From: Actinomycetes bacterium
Lineage (GTDB): Bacteria; Actinomycetota; Coriobacteriia; Coriobacteriales; Eggerthellaceae
Direction: 5' to 3'
Assembly: GCA_023429565.1 (NCBI GenBank)
Contig: JAEZDJ010000009.1
Coordinates: 1 to 17,072 of the forward strand
Length of the DNA: 17,072 bases
Below are positions 15,425-17,072 of this stretch, piece after piece; within the stretch, counting starts at the first letter, position 1, and each line of letters starts with the position of its first letter. A model generated the notes under the pieces. That model saw only the letters and a program-made list of their open reading frames with translations. It was not told the DNA's origin and ran no database searches. The translations under genes and the position numbers were made by a program.

Positions 15425-16573
15425 CTAGCGGAGGAACTCCTCGAGGTCGGCCGACTGGAGGAATTCGAGCTCGCTTGCCGTTGAGGGATCGGATTCAAGG
15501 AAGAGGAACCCATAGCTCCCCACACGGCTCACATCGAAACGGCGCATCTCCATCACGTGCGAGAACCGGCCACAGAATGCGTCGTAGTCGAAGCACCTTC
15601 CGTCGGAGGAATCCTGGGGCGGATTGAGCAAGGACATCGTGTACACCTTGTCCTCCTTGCCCGAAAAGGCCTCGTCAAAATCGGGCTGCTCATCGTTGAG
15701 GAAGGCTTCGTACGTACGGTACCCGTAGGCATAGTAGCTGACATCCGTTCCGCCAAGGCCCGCGAAGCGCAACGGGTTGAACTCAATGGGACAGACATGT
15801 CCGCCATCGACGCGCACCTCCACATGAACGGGAAAGTTGCGCGCTCCCACCAAGGCGTTCACCCGATCAAGCCAGGCCGAGAACGCTGCAGCGTTCTCTC
15901 TGATGACGGAGGCGCTCGTCACATACAGGCGATCGCTCGTGTCACCCTCCGAAGAGAAGTCGTGGCGCAGCACGTTCAGCACATGGGCATGTCCGGACTC
16001 GTCGAAATAGGCATCCATGGCATACTCCTTGCCATCGATGTACCCTTCGAGAATGAACGATCCCGCGCCGACCACGTTTTCCGGATAGAGGTCATGCCAC
16101 GAGGAGGCATTGCGCTGGATGTCCGTAAGCGCGTGTTCCCAGTCTTCGCGGCTTCTGATGGAATAGACGCCAACGCTGCAGAACCCCACGGAAGGTTTGA
16201 GCACGAAGGGCGTCTTCAATTGAGAGAAGTCGAGCTTGAACAGCTCGTCGATAGAACAGGTTCTGAAGAAGAGGTCGGGATCGAGAGACGCGAGGGCGTT
16301 GCGCATGAGGGCCTTGTCCTTGAACAGATTGACGGCATGCACGATCGATCCCTTGTGAACGTTGTCGACAATCCAGGCAAGAGCATTCTCCGAATTCGTG
16401 TACAGGCGCTCGCCTCCGTCTATGCGGGAGCACGCCTCTTCGCACGATATCAAGTTGAGAGCATGCCGTTCAGCGACGTGTCGGGAGGTCTCGTTGTCCA
16501 GCACCGGATGCTGCGATTCCTCAAGCCAAGCAGCCAACGGTTCTGAAACATACGGCTCGTCGAGCACTATCAT
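15425..16573 (-). CDS. ATP-grasp domain protein of unknown substrate
   Basis: The start at 16573 has AAGGAGG ten bases upstream and gives a 382-residue product opening MIVLDEPYVS; a longer frame upstream lacks support. ATP-grasp features are present: FKDKALMR near 84-91, LKPSVGFCSVGVYS at 125-138 with the ATP-binding Lys126 and glycine-rich loop, the ILEGYIDGKEYAMD segment at 174-187, Glu252 in VHVEVR, and the metal-binding IEFNPL at 263-268. The family joins a carboxylate to an amine or thiol through an acyl phosphate. The N-terminal 80 residues have the shape of a pre-ATP-grasp domain. It is the first gene of a pair with a flippase-like membrane protein, which hints at cell-envelope modification. 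I do not know a characterised homologue. Confidence 0.85.
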   Translation of the reverse strand: MIVLDEPYVSEPLAAWLEESQHPVLDNETSRHVAERHALNLISCEEACSRIDGGERLYTNSENALAWIVDNVHKGSIVHAVNLFKDKALMRNALASLDPDLFFRTCSIDELFKLDFSQLKTPFVLKPSVGFCSVGVYSIRSREDWEHALTDIQRNASSWHDLYPENVVGAGSFILEGYIDGKEYAMDAYFDESGHAHVLNVLRHDFSSEGDTSDRLYVTSASVIRENAAAFSAWLDRVNALVGARNFPVHVEVRVDGGHVCPIEFNPLRFAGLGGTDVSYYAYGYRTYEAFLNDEQPDFDEAFSGKEDKVYTMSLLNPPQDSSDGRCFDYDAFCGRFSHVMEMRRFDVSRVGSYGFLFLESDPSTASELEFLQSADLEEFLR

Positions 16574-16608
16574 GACGGCGGTCCTCCTTCGCAGACGCTT
16601 CCTCGTCC

Positions 16609-16614
16609 AGTATA
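16609..16614 (-). promoter_or_regulatory. Candidate -10 of the ATP-grasp operon
   Basis: TATACT on the minus strand, in the context GGTATACTGG, 36 bp before the start codon. This leaves room for a short leader with the AAGGAGG site. No consensus -35 is found at 17 bp. Confidence 0.35.
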
Positions 16615-16681
16615 CCTTCTCGTCCGGTCTGCCGCCCGAGCGACTCTCCCTCGTCAATACCTTGGCAACCAATGGTCAGAC

Positions 16682-16690
16682 AGTATACCA
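16682..16690 (-). promoter_or_regulatory. Extended -10-like element, inner copy
   Basis: The minus strand reads TGGTATACT, a match to TGnTATAAT. The 9-bp tandem array lies immediately upstream of it, where a -35 would be, and places GAAGAC at the 17-bp position. Confidence 0.35.
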
Positions 16691-16693
16691 CGA

Positions 16694-16728
16694 GGGTCTT
16701 CGGGGTCTTCGGGGTCTTCGGGGTCTTC
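16694..16728. repeat. 9-bp tandem repeat (GGGGTCTTC, about four copies)
   Basis: Three perfect GGGGTCTTC units (16702-16710, 16711-16719, 16720-16728) are preceded by a unit lacking its first G (16694-16701) and followed by GGGG. As a 9-bp unit it would stay in frame if translated, but no gene covers it. Slippage could change copy number. Confidence 0.9.
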
Positions 16729-16773
16729 GGGGTACACCTCTCCGCACAAGACGGAGGGCGGCTTCAAAACTGG

Positions 16774-16782
16774 AGTATACCA
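16774..16782 (-). promoter_or_regulatory. Extended -10-like element, outer copy
   Basis: A second TGGTATACT on the minus strand, sharing the larger context CGTGGTATACT with the copy at 16682-16690. It could be a second promoter for the ATP-grasp operon or the product of a local duplication. Confidence 0.35.
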
Positions 16783-17072
16783 CGGGGCTTTTGCGTGCCG
16801 TCCTCGCCCGATCGTGCCCCTCCCGCTAGGGGGACAACGAACATGCCAACAGCGGCCACGCAGGGGACGTGAGGGCCGCGCATGTCAACCGTCAGCTTGC
16901 GGGAAGCACCGTTCGCTATGGGATCATTGTCCCATTGGGCTCCCTGCATCAAACCGAGCCGGAGCACGGAAGGGTTTGGGCCAGATTTGACCTGATCGAG
17001 CCAGACTGGATGCGGTCAGGCACAACCAGAACGAACTCAGCGGTGAGGAGATCATTGGGCTGGGCTGGGCTG

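Larger units (their letters stand above)
16574..17072. other. Intergenic stretch at the right edge
   Basis: No supported gene lies here. It holds three TATACT elements on the minus strand, a 9-bp tandem repeat, a small hairpin (ATGGGA at 16918-16923 with TCCCAT at 16930-16935) and a GGGCT repeat of about three units at 17057-17072. A frame on the plus strand stays open from about 16830 to the window edge but has no good start or recognisable motif. Confidence 0.5.

Noticed and set aside
15557..16546. 329-codon plus-strand frame inside the ATP-grasp gene
   Set aside because: It is antisense to a gene with visible ATP-grasp motifs and a strong ribosome site.
16694..16728. Tandem repeat as a CRISPR array
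   Set aside because: The 9-bp units are directly adjacent with no spacers.
16869..17072. Plus-strand frame open to the right edge, possible gene start at GTG 16869
   Set aside because: It has no Shine-Dalgarno, is cut by the window end, covers hairpin and repeat sequence, and its peptide resembles no family I know.

Overview
The window is a GC-rich chromosomal segment in which every intact gene lies on the minus strand, so gene order is described from the right edge to the left. The gene set fits a Gram-positive actinobacterium: ClpC, a GreA and LysS pair, a single TatA, MEP-pathway IspD/IspF and strong AGGAGG-type ribosome sites. Coriobacteriia (Eggerthellaceae-like) is my best guess. That placement is inference from gene content and composition and was not tested by any search.

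Right part (about 17072 to 9300). An intergenic stretch carries a 9-bp tandem repeat between two copies of an extended -10-like sequence. It leads into a two-gene unit: an uncharacterised ATP-grasp ligase and an LPG_synthase_TM/YbhN-type membrane protein. Next is a tight two-gene unit: a lipoprotein solute-binding protein (SBP), then after 11 bp a 1021-residue membrane protein with an extracellular sensor, a PAS-like region, GGDEF and EAL. No transporter permease or ATPase is present, so the binding protein may feed a c-di-GMP signalling protein. A small hotdog-fold thioesterase follows.

Middle part (about 8900 to 7240). About 1.6 kb has no intact gene. It contains the only recognisable plus-strand coding remnant, a collapsed AAA-family ATPase: its Walker A region is joined to its C-terminal winged-helix end with frame changes and a stop. 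The left border is a tRNA-Pro(CGG) gene with its own terminator.

Left part (about 7100 to 1) is housekeeping: tatA, greA, lysS, clpC, ispD and ispF. clpC has a near-perfect CIRCE operator overlapping its promoter, so HrcA control is predicted, and a 13-bp tandem repeat sits just upstream of it. ispD and ispF overlap by ATGA and are translationally coupled. A possible 51-codon small gene lies between clpC and ispD. Downstream of ispF is a cluster of nested CCTGCA repeats.

I found no CRISPR array, insertion sequence or complete mobile element. The best candidates for undescribed biology are the SBP plus GGDEF-EAL pair with its unusual EAL motif, and the ATP-grasp plus membrane-protein pair.
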